From positions 84,995 to 148,994 of the forward strand of contig CANRDB010000001.1 of NCBI GenBank assembly GCA_947629315.1: a stretch of 64,000 nucleotides of DNA. Direction: 5' to 3'. Position numbers and translations under genes: made by a program. The stretch comes from an uncultured Bacilli bacterium (GTDB taxonomy: Bacteria > Bacillota_I > Bacilli_A > RF39 > UBA660). Positions 37,476 through 48,871 of this stretch are shown here, in pieces (the first letter of the stretch is position 1; every line of letters begins with the position of its first letter). The notes below the pieces were generated by a model that saw nothing but the letters and a program-made list of their open reading frames with translations, had not been told where the DNA came from and ran no database searches.

Positions 37476-38594
37476 TTATTTCGCATTCTTGTTTGTAAAA
37501 TCTCTTATCTTTTTAAACTGATCACTACATTCGAGATTCGTTTTACTAAGTTCCTCAAATAATTTCTTTTGGTCTCTCGATAGTTTTTGAGGAATCACAA
37601 CATTAATTACTACATACATGTTTCCTTTAGAACCAGTATGGATATCCTCAATACCTTTGCCCTTTAAACGATGTTTATCACCAGTAGCTGCTCCTTCGGG
37701 AATCGTCAATTTCACATTCCCATATAGGGTTGGAATTTCTTTCTTACATCCTAAGACAGCTTCGGCAATGGTAATCGGAATCTCTAAGTAAATATCATTA
37801 TCATCCCGAACATAGAACTCATGATCTTTCACATAAAATTCCAAGTAGACATCTCCATTTGGTCCACCAGCAGTACCAGCATCCCCTTTACCAGCTAAAC
37901 GAAGTTGATTACCAGTATTGACACCAGCCGGTATTTTTACCTCTAAATCGACATCTTTAGAAACGGTTCCACTACCGTGACATTTTGAACAACTAGTTTC
38001 AAATGTAGAGCCACTTCCATTACAACTTGGACAAGTCGTTCTCGTCATAAAAGCTCCAAATAAGGTTCTTTGTTCGGCTGTTACCGTTCCTGTACCATGA
38101 CATCTAGAACAAGTCTTTTCTCCTAAGCCACCCTTTCCATCACATTTTTCACATTCTTCAGCAACATTCAAATGAATGGTTTTCTTCGTTCCATAAACAG
38201 CTTCTTCAAACGTAAGATTGACCCGCATGATTTTATCGGCACCTTTACGACTCCGATTGCTGCTTCTTCTTCCGCCACCACCGAAACCGAAACCAGCACT
38301 ACCAAAGATGTCTCCAAAAATATCACTAAAATCAAAATCAGAGAAATCAAATCCAGCTCCCCCGTTCATTTGATCAAAGGCAGCATGACCATATTGATCG
38401 TACTGTTTTCTCTTACTTTCATCACTTAAAACAGCATAAGCTTCCTGTGCTTCTTTAAATTTTTCGGCGGCATCAGGTGCTTTATTGACATCGGGGTGAT
38501 ACTGTTTCGCTAACTTTCTAAATGCACTTTTTATTTCTTTATCAGAGGCATCCTTACTGACACCTAAAACCTCATAATAATCTCTTTTATTCAT
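37476..38594 (-). CDS. dnaJ: chaperone DnaJ
   Basis: 372 residues. J domain with HPD ([17 protein letters not shown]), a Gly/Phe-rich region ([12 protein letters not shown]), four CxxCxGxG zinc repeats ([32 protein letters not shown]) and the C-terminal substrate-binding domains. It delivers unfolded proteins to DnaK and stimulates its ATPase. It closes the heat-shock cluster, 19 bases after pepF. No clear terminator follows. Confidence 0.97.
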   Translation of the reverse strand: MNKRDYYEVLGVSKDASDKEIKSAFRKLAKQYHPDVNKAPDAAEKFKEAQEAYAVLSDESKRKQYDQYGHAAFDQMNGGAGFDFSDFDFSDIFGDIFGSAGFGFGGGGRRSSNRSRKGADKIMRVNLTFEEAVYGTKKTIHLNVAEECEKCDGKGGLGEKTCSRCHGTGTVTAEQRTLFGAFMTRTTCPSCNGSGSTFETSCSKCHGSGTVSKDVDLEVKIPAGVNTGNQLRLAGKGDAGTAGGPNGDVYLEFYVKDHEFYVRDDNDIYLEIPITIAEAVLGCKKEIPTLYGNVKLTIPEGAATGDKHRLKGKGIEDIHTGSKGNMYVVINVVIPQKLSRDQKKLFEELSKTNLECSDQFKKIRDFTNKNAK

Positions 38595-38613
38595 GTTACC
38601 ACCTACCTACGTT

Positions 38614-40404
38614 TTAAATTAGTTTCTTTAATTCTTCCAGTTTATCCTTAAACATCGCAATTGCCTTTTCAATTGGCTCTTTGGTAGTCATATCGACCCC
38701 TGTCTTTTTCAAGATAGAAAGAGGATAATCGCTTCCACCACTCGATAAGAATGTCAAATAGTTCTCTTGTGCTCCCTCTTTGCCATTTAAGATGTCACTG
38801 GCAATAGCGATAGCGGAAGATAATCCTGTTGCATATTTATATACATAAAATGGGGTATAGAAATGAGGAATTCTTAACCATTCATAGCGAATTGCTTCAT
38901 CACTCACAATCTGTTCTCCATAATATAGTTTATTTAATTCATAATAAGTATTGCTTAATTCTTCTTCTGTAATAGGAATATTTTGTTCATACTTATCATG
39001 CATTATCATTTCAAATTCAGCAAACATTGTCTGACGATAAATGGTCGTCCTTACTTTGTCTAGAAACTCTGTTAAGTAAAGCATCTTTTCTTCTTTCGTC
39101 TTTGCATGTTTATATAAATAATCATTGATTAATACTTCATTCACTGTAGATGCTATTTCCGCCAAAAAGATAGGATAGTTGCAATTCATAGAATTTTGAT
39201 ATTTATTAGAATAATAACTATGCATAGAATGTCCTAACTCATGACCTAATGTACTGACCGCATCAACGGTACCATTATAATTTAAAAGAAGATAAGGGTA
39301 TGTATCATAAGATCCCCAACTATAGGCACCTGATTTTTTCCCACTACTTGGAAATTTATCAATCCAACGTTCTTGAAATGCTTTTTCTAAATCCTGTAAA
39401 TAAGTTTCTCCTAATGGTTTTAAAGCTTCCATTAAAATTCTCTTGCCCTCTTCAAAAGGAATATTATCAGGAGTAGCATCTACCAAATCTACATAGATAT
39501 CCCACATATGCATCTCATCTAATCCCAAAGCTTTTTTACGAAGTTCCATATAGTCATACATTTCTCCTAGATGCTCATGGACAGCATCAATGAGATTATG
39601 ATAGACAGACACATCAATATTATCATGATATAAACTCATTGCTAAAGGATTTTCATATTTTCGAACATCACTCATAAAGAAATCTTCTTTGATTTGTCCT
39701 TTATAAGCAGACGAAATGGTATTTTTAAAACTTTCAAAATAGTGATACATAGCGGTGAAGGCATCTTTTCGTACTCTTCGATCCTTACTATTCATAAATT
39801 TTTGATAGTTACTATTGGTAAGTTCCTCTTCTTCGCCATTCTCATCTATAATCGTTCCAAGATTAATATCTGCATTATCAAAGTTATAGAACACTTCATC
39901 CCCTGTACCAAAAGCATTACTAGCTTTGGTAATGATGGCTTCTTCTTTCTCTGATAAAGTGTGTTCTTGATAACGAAAAGTTTGTTCCAAATCAAACGCA
40001 TAATCCTCTAATCTAGAATCTTCTTGAATATAAGTCAATACTTTTTCGTAAGGAGTCGCTAACATCTCTGATTGAACAAAAGACAATCTTGTTGCGATAT
40101 CTTCCATCATCTTCTCTACTCTTGACTTCATCTTTTGATATTCTTGATTGGTAGTATCCGTATCGCAATTCATTTTAGCATATAAATATACGACTTCACT
40201 TAAACGATTCATTTTATCATAAGTCACATAAAAATCATATAAAGTAGAACTACTTTCCATAATTCTTCCTTTAAAGTTTGCAACCTCTTCTACTAAAGAT
40301 AATACGTTATCAATATCTTTCTCCCAATCCTTTGAAAAGGCATACATTGGCGTTAAATCCCACTTATCTTTTTCTTCTATTTCATCTCTTTTTGGTAGTG
40401 CCAT
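38614..40404 (-). CDS. pepF: oligoendopeptidase F (M3B)
   Basis: 596 residues with HELGHSMHSYYSNKYQ, the M3 zinc site, and the PepF start ALPKRDEIEEKDKWDL. A cytosolic zinc endopeptidase cleaving short peptides. Start at 40404 set by GGGAG, seven codons into the longest frame. Its place between dnaK and dnaJ is unusual; in most Firmicutes those genes are adjacent. A 10-bp hairpin stands between dnaK and pepF (40429-40452), so expression relative to dnaK may be damped. Confidence 0.95.
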   Translation of the reverse strand: MALPKRDEIEEKDKWDLTPMYAFSKDWEKDIDNVLSLVEEVANFKGRIMESSSTLYDFYVTYDKMNRLSEVVYLYAKMNCDTDTTNQEYQKMKSRVEKMMEDIATRLSFVQSEMLATPYEKVLTYIQEDSRLEDYAFDLEQTFRYQEHTLSEKEEAIITKASNAFGTGDEVFYNFDNADINLGTIIDENGEEEELTNSNYQKFMNSKDRRVRKDAFTAMYHYFESFKNTISSAYKGQIKEDFFMSDVRKYENPLAMSLYHDNIDVSVYHNLIDAVHEHLGEMYDYMELRKKALGLDEMHMWDIYVDLVDATPDNIPFEEGKRILMEALKPLGETYLQDLEKAFQERWIDKFPSSGKKSGAYSWGSYDTYPYLLLNYNGTVDAVSTLGHELGHSMHSYYSNKYQNSMNCNYPIFLAEIASTVNEVLINDYLYKHAKTKEEKMLYLTEFLDKVRTTIYRQTMFAEFEMIMHDKYEQNIPITEEELSNTYYELNKLYYGEQIVSDEAIRYEWLRIPHFYTPFYVYKYATGLSSAIAIASDILNGKEGAQENYLTFLSSGGSDYPLSILKKTGVDMTTKEPIEKAIAMFKDKLEELKKLI

Positions 40405-40428
40405 AAATTCTCCCTTTCTATACAAGAG

Positions 40429-40452
40429 AAAGTTCTAGAAATCTAGAACTTT
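40429..40452 (-). other. 10-bp hairpin between dnaK and pepF
   Basis: AAAGTTCTAG and CTAGAACTTT pair perfectly around a four-base loop; no T tract follows on the minus strand (CTCTTG), so it looks more like a processing or stability element than a full terminator. Confidence 0.6.
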
Positions 40453-40458
40453 ACTTCT

Positions 40459-42928
<2,470 letters not shown>

Positions 42929-42932
<4 letters not shown>

Positions 42933-43930
42933 TGGTCATTCCTTTCAATATTTTCCTTTATGTAATCAAGAAGAGTAATTACTCGGTCATACTCCATCCT
43001 CTTTGGACCAATCAAAGCAATGGTTCCCTCTTCTCCATTAATATTATATTTCGTTTTGACAATCGTCACATCATCATCAAAATGATTTTCACTTCCGATA
43101 TAGACATTAATGCCATTTCCCTCTTCCTTAATAGCTTTAACCATTTCTTTATCCTCAAATTTATTGATGATATCTCGAATCTTGTCGGCATCATGGAATT
43201 CTGGCTGCATTAAAATGTTTCGTCTACCTGTCATTTTAACACTTTCATTTGTCGCAAAATCGCTAAAAGCATGATAAAAAGCATTATATAAAATTTCATG
43301 TTGTTCCACATAAGAAGCAATAATCGGTTTTACTTGAAATTCTAGAAAACTGCTTACATCATCAATTGGTGTTCCAACAATTAATTTGTTAATTAATTCT
43401 ACCGTCTTTCCAATATCTTTAGAAGATACATGTCCTTCCAAGTAGATGTTTTTATGTTCTACATGCCCCTTGTCCGTAACGACAATGGCCACTAATTTTT
43501 CCTCATCAATTGGAATGACTTCCACTTTACTAACTAAATTATCCTTAGAAGCATTTCCAAGAACAACAGCTGTATAATTGGTAAGTTCCGCAACAATTTC
43601 CATACTCTGTGAAATGACATCACTAAGGACTAACGATTTATTATTGACAATCGTCTGTAATTTTAACATATCATCACCAGATAACTCTTTTGGTTGCATG
43701 ATATGATCAACATAGTAGCGATATCCTTGTTCACTAGGAATTCTTCCACTTGAAATATGTTCTTTTTCCAACAATCCGTATTCCTCTAGTTGACTCATTT
43801 CCGCACGAATAGTCGCACTAGAACAATTGAGTGTATCACAGATAGATTTGGAACTAACGGGTTTTGCTGTTTGAATATAATCTTCGACAATCAGTTTTAA
43901 TAAATCAACTTGTCTTTGTGTTAATATCAA
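42929..43930 (-). CDS. hrcA: heat-inducible transcription repressor HrcA
   Basis: 333 residues. N-terminal winged helix (ILTQRQVDLLKLIVEDYIQT, then SSATIRAEMSQLEEYGLLEK and SSGRIPSEQGYRYYVD) and the C-terminal GAF-like dimer domain ending in GPKRMEYDRVITLLDYI. HrcA binds CIRCE and represses the class I heat-shock operon; GroE keeps it active. The start is probably TTG at 43930: AGAGGTGG lies five to six bases upstream and the product then begins MILTQRQ as in other HrcA proteins; the GTG at 43939 falls inside that ribosome site. Confidence 0.95.
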
Positions 43931-43942
43931 TTGTACCACCTC

Positions 43943-43969
43943 TTAGCACTTCTTCTTCCAACGTGCTGA
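43943..43969 (-). promoter_or_regulatory. CIRCE operator 1 (downstream of the -10)
   Basis: 27 bases, TCAGCACGT-N9-AAGTGCTAA on the minus strand, 15 of 18 positions matching TTAGCACTC-N9-GAGTGCTAA. It lies just past the transcription start, before the ribosome site. Confidence 0.85.
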
Positions 43970-43973
43970 AATA

Positions 43974-44002
43974 AGTATAACATTCTTTTTTAGCAATGTC
44001 AA
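43974..44002 (-). promoter_or_regulatory. promoter of the hrcA-grpE-dnaK-pepF-dnaJ operon
   Basis: Minus-strand TTGACA (43997-44002), 17 bases, TATACT (43974-43979), with TGT before the -10. Confidence 0.85.
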
Positions 44003-44016
44003 TAGCAGAGTGCTAA
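43990..44016 (-). promoter_or_regulatory. CIRCE-like operator 2 (over the -35)
   Basis: 27 bases, TTAGCACTC-N9-CATTGCTAA on the minus strand, 16 of 18 positions matching CIRCE. The -35 hexamer lies in its spacer and second arm. Confidence 0.7.
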
Positions 44017-44047
44017 ATAAGTGAATTTGTGGTTATTCCTTAGAAAA

Positions 44048-44089
44048 GAGTTCAAAAAAATCGTTATTACTAACGACTTTTTTGAACTC
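44048..44089 (-). terminator. long bidirectional hairpin after the NPETLD surface gene
   Basis: A 19-base stem (GAGTTCAAAAAAGTCGTTA on the minus strand, one G-U/A-U change) around a four-base loop, with A/T runs inside the stem. It insulates the surface gene from the heat-shock operon. Confidence 0.75.
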
Positions 44090-44094
44090 TTATA

Positions 44095-45345
44095 CTAGTT
44101 TGTATGCTGTTTATTTTTATTTAAGAACATAGCAGCACTCACAACCATTATCACAGAGACAAAACCTAATACCACAAAATTTGAAATACCATCTAAAGTT
44201 TCTGGATTTTTCGTAATTTTTGTATCCGCATATACTAATGCATAAGTAGAAAATTGATTAGATACAAAACTTACTGATTTTCCATCTTTAGAAGTAGTAG
44301 CATCTAATTTTTCTACTTTTCCATTATGTTCTCTTAAAATATAATAACTTCTTGTATAACCTTTTGCTACTTTTGGTAACTCTGGTAAGGCTACCGTTAA
44401 GGTAATTCCCTTATTAAGTTCTGTTAATGGATAACTTTTCTCTCCATCATTCACTAAAATAGAAATATCAAAATAATTTACTATCTTAGCCTCTTTAGAA
44501 GTAACTTCTAAAGACTGTTCAAAATCTTGAACAGTTGTCTCCTCAACATCTTCTAATGCCCTCGTTGTTAAGGTTACATTGACATCTTTATCCACCAATA
44601 CATTCTTTAATGTATCTTCGATAACATCCACAAAATTTTTATCAGAAACAGTGACATCAGTTTTATCTTCTTCTTTAATTTCTAAAGAAGGTAACTCTTC
44701 ACGTACTTTAACACCATCTTGCATTTTAATATTCGTAAACCATAAAGATCTAACTTGTACATCTGTATTAGCTACATCAATTTCTGGCATTTCTAATTTA
44801 CCAGTTTCTCCAAGTACACTATCCCCATGTAATACTTTAAAATTTACATAAGCTTTCTTATTTTCAACAAAGTAATTCCATTGGAAAGTATAAACGCCAT
44901 TCTCCTTAATTTCTACTTTAAAATTTGGAGCCCAACCTGTTAACTCTGGCGAATTATTTCCATGAGTTACGACTAAAGCATCCCCTATTTTTTGAGCCAT
45001 AACTACTCGCTCTGTTAGTTGTTTATCTGTTTTTTCTGCAGATTCGTCTAAAGAAACAGTTACTTCAAACAGATCCTGTTCTGGAATAGACTCTAAATTA
45101 TCGATTAGAATATATACTTCTTCCTTAATTTCATCTGATAACTTTGCCTTACTGTCTTTGCTGTAAGGTCCTACTACCTGTCCTTCAAATTCAGAACCAG
45201 GAGTCCCCGTTAAAGTAGTAACATTATCCTCCGTTTTGGCGGTACCAAAAGCACCATTTCCTGTTTGCCAAGTACGTGCATCAACATTAGTCAATGACAC
45301 CGTCATCATAGCAAGTGTGAGCAATATACTCCACAATTTTTTCAT
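44095..45345 (-). CDS. surface protein with NPETLD sorting-type signal
   Basis: 416 residues: a cleavable signal peptide (about 1-24, cleavage near VDA-RTW), a beta-rich extracellular region of unknown type (WQTGNGAFGTAKTEDN, VNYFDISILVNDGEKSYPL, TRSYYILREHNGKVEKLDA), then NPETLDGIS, a hydrophobic helix and KNKQHTN. That end has the layout of a sortase signal but the motif NPxTLD, as in the 2418-residue adhesin. Start set by AAGGAGG seven bases upstream. Single-gene unit with a strong promoter. Confidence 0.75.
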   Translation of the reverse strand: MKKLWSILLTLAMMTVSLTNVDARTWQTGNGAFGTAKTEDNVTTLTGTPGSEFEGQVVGPYSKDSKAKLSDEIKEEVYILIDNLESIPEQDLFEVTVSLDESAEKTDKQLTERVVMAQKIGDALVVTHGNNSPELTGWAPNFKVEIKENGVYTFQWNYFVENKKAYVNFKVLHGDSVLGETGKLEMPEIDVANTDVQVRSLWFTNIKMQDGVKVREELPSLEIKEEDKTDVTVSDKNFVDVIEDTLKNVLVDKDVNVTLTTRALEDVEETTVQDFEQSLEVTSKEAKIVNYFDISILVNDGEKSYPLTELNKGITLTVALPELPKVAKGYTRSYYILREHNGKVEKLDATTSKDGKSVSFVSNQFSTYALVYADTKITKNPETLDGISNFVVLGFVSVIMVVSAAMFLNKNKQHTN

Positions 45346-45370
45346 TTCTAAACCTCCTTCATAGTCCACT

Positions 45371-45399
45371 ATTATAAAGTACGCTACTTAACTTGTCAA
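45371..45399 (-). promoter_or_regulatory. promoter of the NPETLD surface gene
   Basis: Minus-strand TTGACA, 17 bases, TATAAT: consensus in both hexamers. Confidence 0.85.
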
Positions 45400-45418
45400 T
45401 ATACACCATGATGGTAAT

Positions 45419-45441
45419 AAAAAAGAGTAGAAATACTACTC
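45419..45441 (-). terminator. lipoprotein gene terminator, overlapping its stop
   Basis: Minus strand GAGTAG-TATTT-CTACTC then T6; the TGA stop is in the stem. Confidence 0.8.
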
Positions 45442-45816
45442 ACATATATATCCATCCATGGTATAGATATCCTTAAATTCTGAAGTGGTAACATCTTCCT
45501 CATAATCTGCTTTTTGAATGACAGTAATGACATTTCCAACTAACTCAATATCTGCCTCTTCATTTTTCATCTCTTCTTTTACTGCATCATAAGCAGATTG
45601 AGCAGCTTTCTCATCTCCAAATTTCATCGTCATTTTTAAACGTTCTGTTGAAATTTTATTCTTTTTTACTACCCCAGTAATTTCAGTAGTAAGTTCATAA
45701 CCTACATTCGCATCAGCATCAATTTTGGTACAAACCACATCTTCTTCTTTTTTTGTTCCACATCCGGTCACTACTAATATCAATAATAAAGCCATTACAA
45801 CTATATTTTTTTTCAT
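45436..45816 (-). CDS. small lipoprotein (DUF1307/YehR-like)
   Basis: 126 residues with a type II signal: MKKNIVVMALLLILVVTGC, lipobox VTGC, Cys at residue 19. The rest is a compact alpha/beta domain (MTMKFGDEKAAQSAYDAVKE, ADIELVGNVITVIQKADYEE), a pattern typical of DUF1307 lipoproteins, of unknown role. Divergent from the first tandem small RNA, sharing a palindromic -35 region. Confidence 0.75.
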   Translation of the reverse strand: MKKNIVVMALLLILVVTGCGTKKEEDVVCTKIDADANVGYELTTEITGVVKKNKISTERLKMTMKFGDEKAAQSAYDAVKEEMKNEEADIELVGNVITVIQKADYEEDVTTSEFKDIYTMDGYICE

Positions 45817-45840
45817 CTTAGTTCCTACCTTTCTCTATCT

Positions 45841-45849
45841 ATTATATCA
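45841..45849 (-). promoter_or_regulatory. extended -10 promoter of the lipoprotein gene
   Basis: Minus-strand TGA-TATAAT; a TTGACA lies 20 bases upstream at 45867-45872. Confidence 0.55.
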
Positions 45850-45865
45850 TAATAATTCTAAAAAT

Positions 45866-45885
45866 TTGTCAAAAACACTTGACAA
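45866..45885. promoter_or_regulatory. palindrome shared by divergent -35 boxes
   Basis: TTGTCAA-AAACAC-TTGACAA: the -35 of small RNA 1 (plus) and that of the lipoprotein gene (minus) form perfect inverted arms. It could be coincidence of two promoters or an operator. Confidence 0.45.
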
Positions 45886-45907
45886 ATAATCTTTTTTTCA
45901 TTAGGAT
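45879..45907 (+). promoter_or_regulatory. promoter of tandem small RNA 1
   Basis: TTGACA (45879-45884), 17 bases, TAGGAT (45902-45907). Start expected near 45912-45914. Confidence 0.75.
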
Positions 45908-45911
45908 ATAC

Positions 45912-46009
45912 AGTACCAGTTCGGATTTAGGCGAATTGGTAGCTAGTATCACACTAGCCAACCCCTTTTTATTCTTTTATGGAGGCTGCTCAGGGGCAGC
46001 TTCTTTTTT
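45912..46009 (+). ncRNA. tandem small RNA, copy 1
   Basis: About 98 nt. Hairpin 1 ACCAGTTCG/CGAATTGGT (45915-45940) around an 8-base loop; hairpin 2 GCTAGT/ACTAGC (45942-45958); a single-stranded C/T-rich stretch CAACCCCTTTTTATTC; then ATGGAGG and terminator GCTGC-TCAGGG-GCAGC followed by TTCT6. Compared with copy 2, 160 bases on, only two bases differ: one makes a G-U wobble in stem 1 (position 45919), the other lies in its loop (45924). Both leave the fold intact. The CCCC stretch could pair with AGGGG-type ribosome sites, as in C-rich Firmicutes regulatory RNAs; that is inference. No Rfam family recognised. Confidence 0.7.
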
Positions 46010-46038
46010 GATTTTTTTTCATTTTTTTTCAAAAAGGG

Positions 46039-46067
46039 TTGACAAAAAGCTCTTTTTTGATTAGTAT
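46039..46067 (+). promoter_or_regulatory. promoter of tandem small RNA 2
   Basis: TTGACA (46039-46044), 17 bases, TAGTAT (46062-46067). Spacer sequence differs from copy 1, hexamers and spacing do not. Confidence 0.75.
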
Positions 46068-46071
46068 ATAC

Positions 46072-46170
46072 AGTACCAATTCGAATTTAGGCGAATTGGT
46101 AGCTAGTATCACACTAGCCAACCCCTTTTTATTCTTTTATGGAGGCTGCTCAGGGGCAGCTTCTTTTTTT
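46072..46170 (+). ncRNA. tandem small RNA, copy 2
   Basis: Same layout as copy 1: hairpin 1 ACCAATTCG/CGAATTGGT (46075-46100, fully Watson-Crick), hairpin 2 GCTAGT/ACTAGC (46102-46118), C/T-rich linker, terminator stem (46145-46160) and TTCT8. It ends at the stop codon of tex on the other strand, so the two transcripts converge and may overlap by a few bases. Confidence 0.7.
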
Positions 46171-48317
46171 TATTTCTCTAATAAAGACAAAGACACTTTC
46201 TTTTTATCGAGAAAAATTTCATCTACATAGCAATCAACAATATCACCAACACTTAATACTTCTGATGGATGTTTGATATAGTGATCGGTGATTTTAGAAA
46301 TGTGAACCAAAGCATCATTTTTTAAGCCAATATCAATGAAGGCTCCAAAATCAATCACATTGCGAACGGTTCCTTGCAATTTCATGCCCACTTTTAAATC
46401 TTCTATATGAAGAATATCACTTCTAAGAATAGGCTTTGGCATATCATCTCTTGGATCTCTTGTCGGATTTTTTAAACATTTTCGAATATCTTCTAAAGTA
46501 TACACATCAGTGTGCAAATCAAGTGCTACTTTAGAAATATCGATAGCATCTAACTTTTCTATTAGAGATTCTGTTCCCATATCCTGTAGAGTAGCTCCTA
46601 AGTTTTCTAGTAACTTTTTAGCTACTGCATAACTTTCAGGATGGATACCCGTTTTGTCTAAAGCATTGTCTCCCTCTGGGATTCTTAAAAAACCAATGGC
46701 CTGTTCATACGTCTTATCAGAGAGAAGTTTTTGCTTTTTTATCTCTTCTCGAGTACGAATCTTTCCATGTTTATTTCGATATTCAATAATCTTTTCAATA
46801 TTCTTCTTATTAATACCAGCCACATATTTTAGTAAGAATGGACTAGCTGTATTGATATTCACTCCTACCTTATTTACAGCACTGCTGACTACATAATCTA
46901 GTGACTCAGTCAATTTCTTGTTTGCAATATCATGTTGATATAATCCAACGCCAATACTTTCTGGATCAATTTTTACCAGTTCTGCCAATGGATCTTGCAA
47001 TCTTCTTCCAATGCTGATAGCACTTCTTTTTTCCACTGTTAAGTCTGGAAACTCTTCGATGGCTAATTTAGAAGCACTATAAACAGATGCTCCTGCTTCA
47101 CTAACTAGGACATATTCTACTTTACGATTTATTTCTTTTATAACCTCCGCAATAAATGCTTCCGATTCTCTAGATGCTGTCCCATTACCAATCGCAACAA
47201 TGTCAATGTGATACTTCTCAATCAAATCCTTGACGATTTTTTTGGCTTCCTCATATTTTTTAACTGGTTCATGGGGATAGATGACCTCTATTTTAAGCAT
47301 TTGTCCAGTTGGGTCTAAAACGGCTAGTTTACATCCCGTTCGATAAGCAGGGTCAAGTGCTAATACCATCTTATCTTTCATAGGAGGCTGCAATAATAAT
47401 TTCTCTAAGTTTTTACCAAAATTATCAATGGCAGCAACTTCCGCTACATCTGTTAATTCTGCTCTAATTTCTCTTTCAATACTAGGAGCAATCAGTCTTT
47501 TATAAGCATCTAGAATCGCTAAGATAACGATATCTTTTACAAAGGATTGACTATTTTTGATTTCTTTTTCTTGTAAATATTTTAAAGCTCGCTCTGTTTC
47601 ATAAGTAATGGATACCGTCAATACATTTTCTTTTTCGCCCCGATTCATGGCTAATACTCGATGCGGTTTAATCTGTTTTACTTTTTCCTCATAATCGTAA
47701 TACATCTCATATGTTTTTTCCTCATCAATAGCATTCTTCTTTAGTTTACTCGTTATGATGCCATATTGATAAGTATGTTGACGAATCCATTTCCGATAAG
47801 TGGCATTATCACTAATCCGTTCAGCAATAATATAACTAGCCCCTTGAATAGCATCTTCTTTTGTCTTCACTTTATCATTGACAAAAGGAAGTGCTAATTC
47901 CTCTATCGTACCCTTTGTTGGAAATTTCATGATAGCGTCTGCTAAAGGTTCTAACCCATTCGCAATCGCTTCGGTTGCTTTTGTCTTTTTCTTTTCTTTA
48001 TATGGTCGATATAAATCTTCAACATCTACTAATTTTGGAGCTGCTAAAATTTGTGCTTTCAATTCTTCCGTCAACATTCCTTTTTCATCAATGAGTCGGA
48101 TTACATCTTCTTTTCTTTTTAATAAATTTACTTGGTACAAGTACTGTTCTTGAATGACCCGAATTTGTTCTTCATCCAAAGCACCTGTCGCTTCTTTACG
48201 ATATCTAGCAATAAAAGGGATGGTATTCCCATCCTCTAATAATTTTAATACTGCCTCTACCTGGTATGGTTTAACTTGTAATTCTTGTATAATTTCTTGT
48301 ATGATTTCTTTATTCAT
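46170..48317 (-). CDS. tex: Tex-family S1 RNA-binding protein
   Basis: 715 residues. Tex N-terminal helices (VKPYQVEAVLKLLEDGNTIP, FIARYRKEATGALDEEQIR), a YqgF/RNase H-like domain (ALDPAYRTGCKLAVLD, AIGNGTASRESE), helix-hairpin-helix (NTASPFLLKYVAGI) and a C-terminal S1 domain (VGMKLQGTVRNVIDFGAFID). Nucleic-acid binding protein affecting transcription and virulence gene expression in several species. Start preceded by AGAGG. Follows the thioredoxin-like gene by 7 bases. Confidence 0.93.
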   Translation of the reverse strand: MNKEIIQEIIQELQVKPYQVEAVLKLLEDGNTIPFIARYRKEATGALDEEQIRVIQEQYLYQVNLLKRKEDVIRLIDEKGMLTEELKAQILAAPKLVDVEDLYRPYKEKKKTKATEAIANGLEPLADAIMKFPTKGTIEELALPFVNDKVKTKEDAIQGASYIIAERISDNATYRKWIRQHTYQYGIITSKLKKNAIDEEKTYEMYYDYEEKVKQIKPHRVLAMNRGEKENVLTVSITYETERALKYLQEKEIKNSQSFVKDIVILAILDAYKRLIAPSIEREIRAELTDVAEVAAIDNFGKNLEKLLLQPPMKDKMVLALDPAYRTGCKLAVLDPTGQMLKIEVIYPHEPVKKYEEAKKIVKDLIEKYHIDIVAIGNGTASRESEAFIAEVIKEINRKVEYVLVSEAGASVYSASKLAIEEFPDLTVEKRSAISIGRRLQDPLAELVKIDPESIGVGLYQHDIANKKLTESLDYVVSSAVNKVGVNINTASPFLLKYVAGINKKNIEKIIEYRNKHGKIRTREEIKKQKLLSDKTYEQAIGFLRIPEGDNALDKTGIHPESYAVAKKLLENLGATLQDMGTESLIEKLDAIDISKVALDLHTDVYTLEDIRKCLKNPTRDPRDDMPKPILRSDILHIEDLKVGMKLQGTVRNVIDFGAFIDIGLKNDALVHISKITDHYIKHPSEVLSVGDIVDCYVDEIFLDKKKVSLSLLEK

Positions 48318-48324
48318 AATTCCT

Positions 48325-48831
48325 CTATTCTACACTTTTGGCATTCAAATTGTCCATTAGGACTTCTTTATAGACAAAGCCTGCTTGACTATAAACAACA
48401 CTACCCTTACTCATAATGATGGTAGTCGGAGCAGTAAACTCTGGTTCTTTATACTTCATAACACCTGTCACATCATCAATAACACCCGATAACTCCTCAT
48501 CATTTAAGGTAGATGTATCTAATAAATACACAACTGCTTTACGATTGACAAAGGCTTGTTTTACTTCCTCAAGATAATTGTTGCTGATTTCTTCGTCTCC
48601 TGCATACAACACAATCGCATATGTCTCTGCATCATGAGCTTTAGATCGTAGTTCAATATACTTTTCATAATTAATTTTTTCAGTAACCGCCTCTGTTACT
48701 TCAGATTCTGGGTTCTCATTGGTATCCACATCGGCATCCCCTTTGTCCATATTTCTAATAATTAAATAGGTTATCGTTCCTAAAATTAATGTCGTCAAGA
48801 TAAAAAATAATACTTTCTTCTTCGTCTCCAT
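48325..48831 (-). CDS. membrane-anchored thioredoxin-like protein without active-site cysteines
   Basis: 168 residues: an N-terminal anchor (about 7-26), acidic linker, then a thioredoxin-like alpha/beta region (TYAIVLYAGDEEISNNYLEE, AVVYLLDTSTL, APTTIIMSKGSVVYSQAGF with the cis-Pro pattern). No CxxC is present, so it cannot be an oxidoreductase of the ordinary kind. It lies 7 bases upstream of tex, probably one transcript; function unknown. Confidence 0.65.
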   Translation of the reverse strand: METKKKVLFFILTTLILGTITYLIIRNMDKGDADVDTNENPESEVTEAVTEKINYEKYIELRSKAHDAETYAIVLYAGDEEISNNYLEEVKQAFVNRKAVVYLLDTSTLNDEELSGVIDDVTGVMKYKEPEFTAPTTIIMSKGSVVYSQAGFVYKEVLMDNLNAKSVE

Positions 48832-48846
48832 ATTATCACCATTATT

Positions 48847-48855
48847 ATTATAACA
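48847..48855 (-). promoter_or_regulatory. extended -10 promoter of the thioredoxin-like/tex operon
   Basis: Minus-strand TGT-TATAAT, with an inverted repeat where the -35 would be. Confidence 0.55.
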
Positions 48856-48871
48856 TATTCCATCTCATTTG

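Noticed and set aside
40429..40452. Terminator after dnaK
   Set aside because: The stem is perfect but no T tract follows on the coding strand, so listed only as a hairpin.
45879..46230. Similar short plus-strand frames over both small RNA copies
   Set aside because: They start at a TTG within or near the -35 box, so the start would not be transcribed; similarity of the peptides only reflects the DNA duplication.
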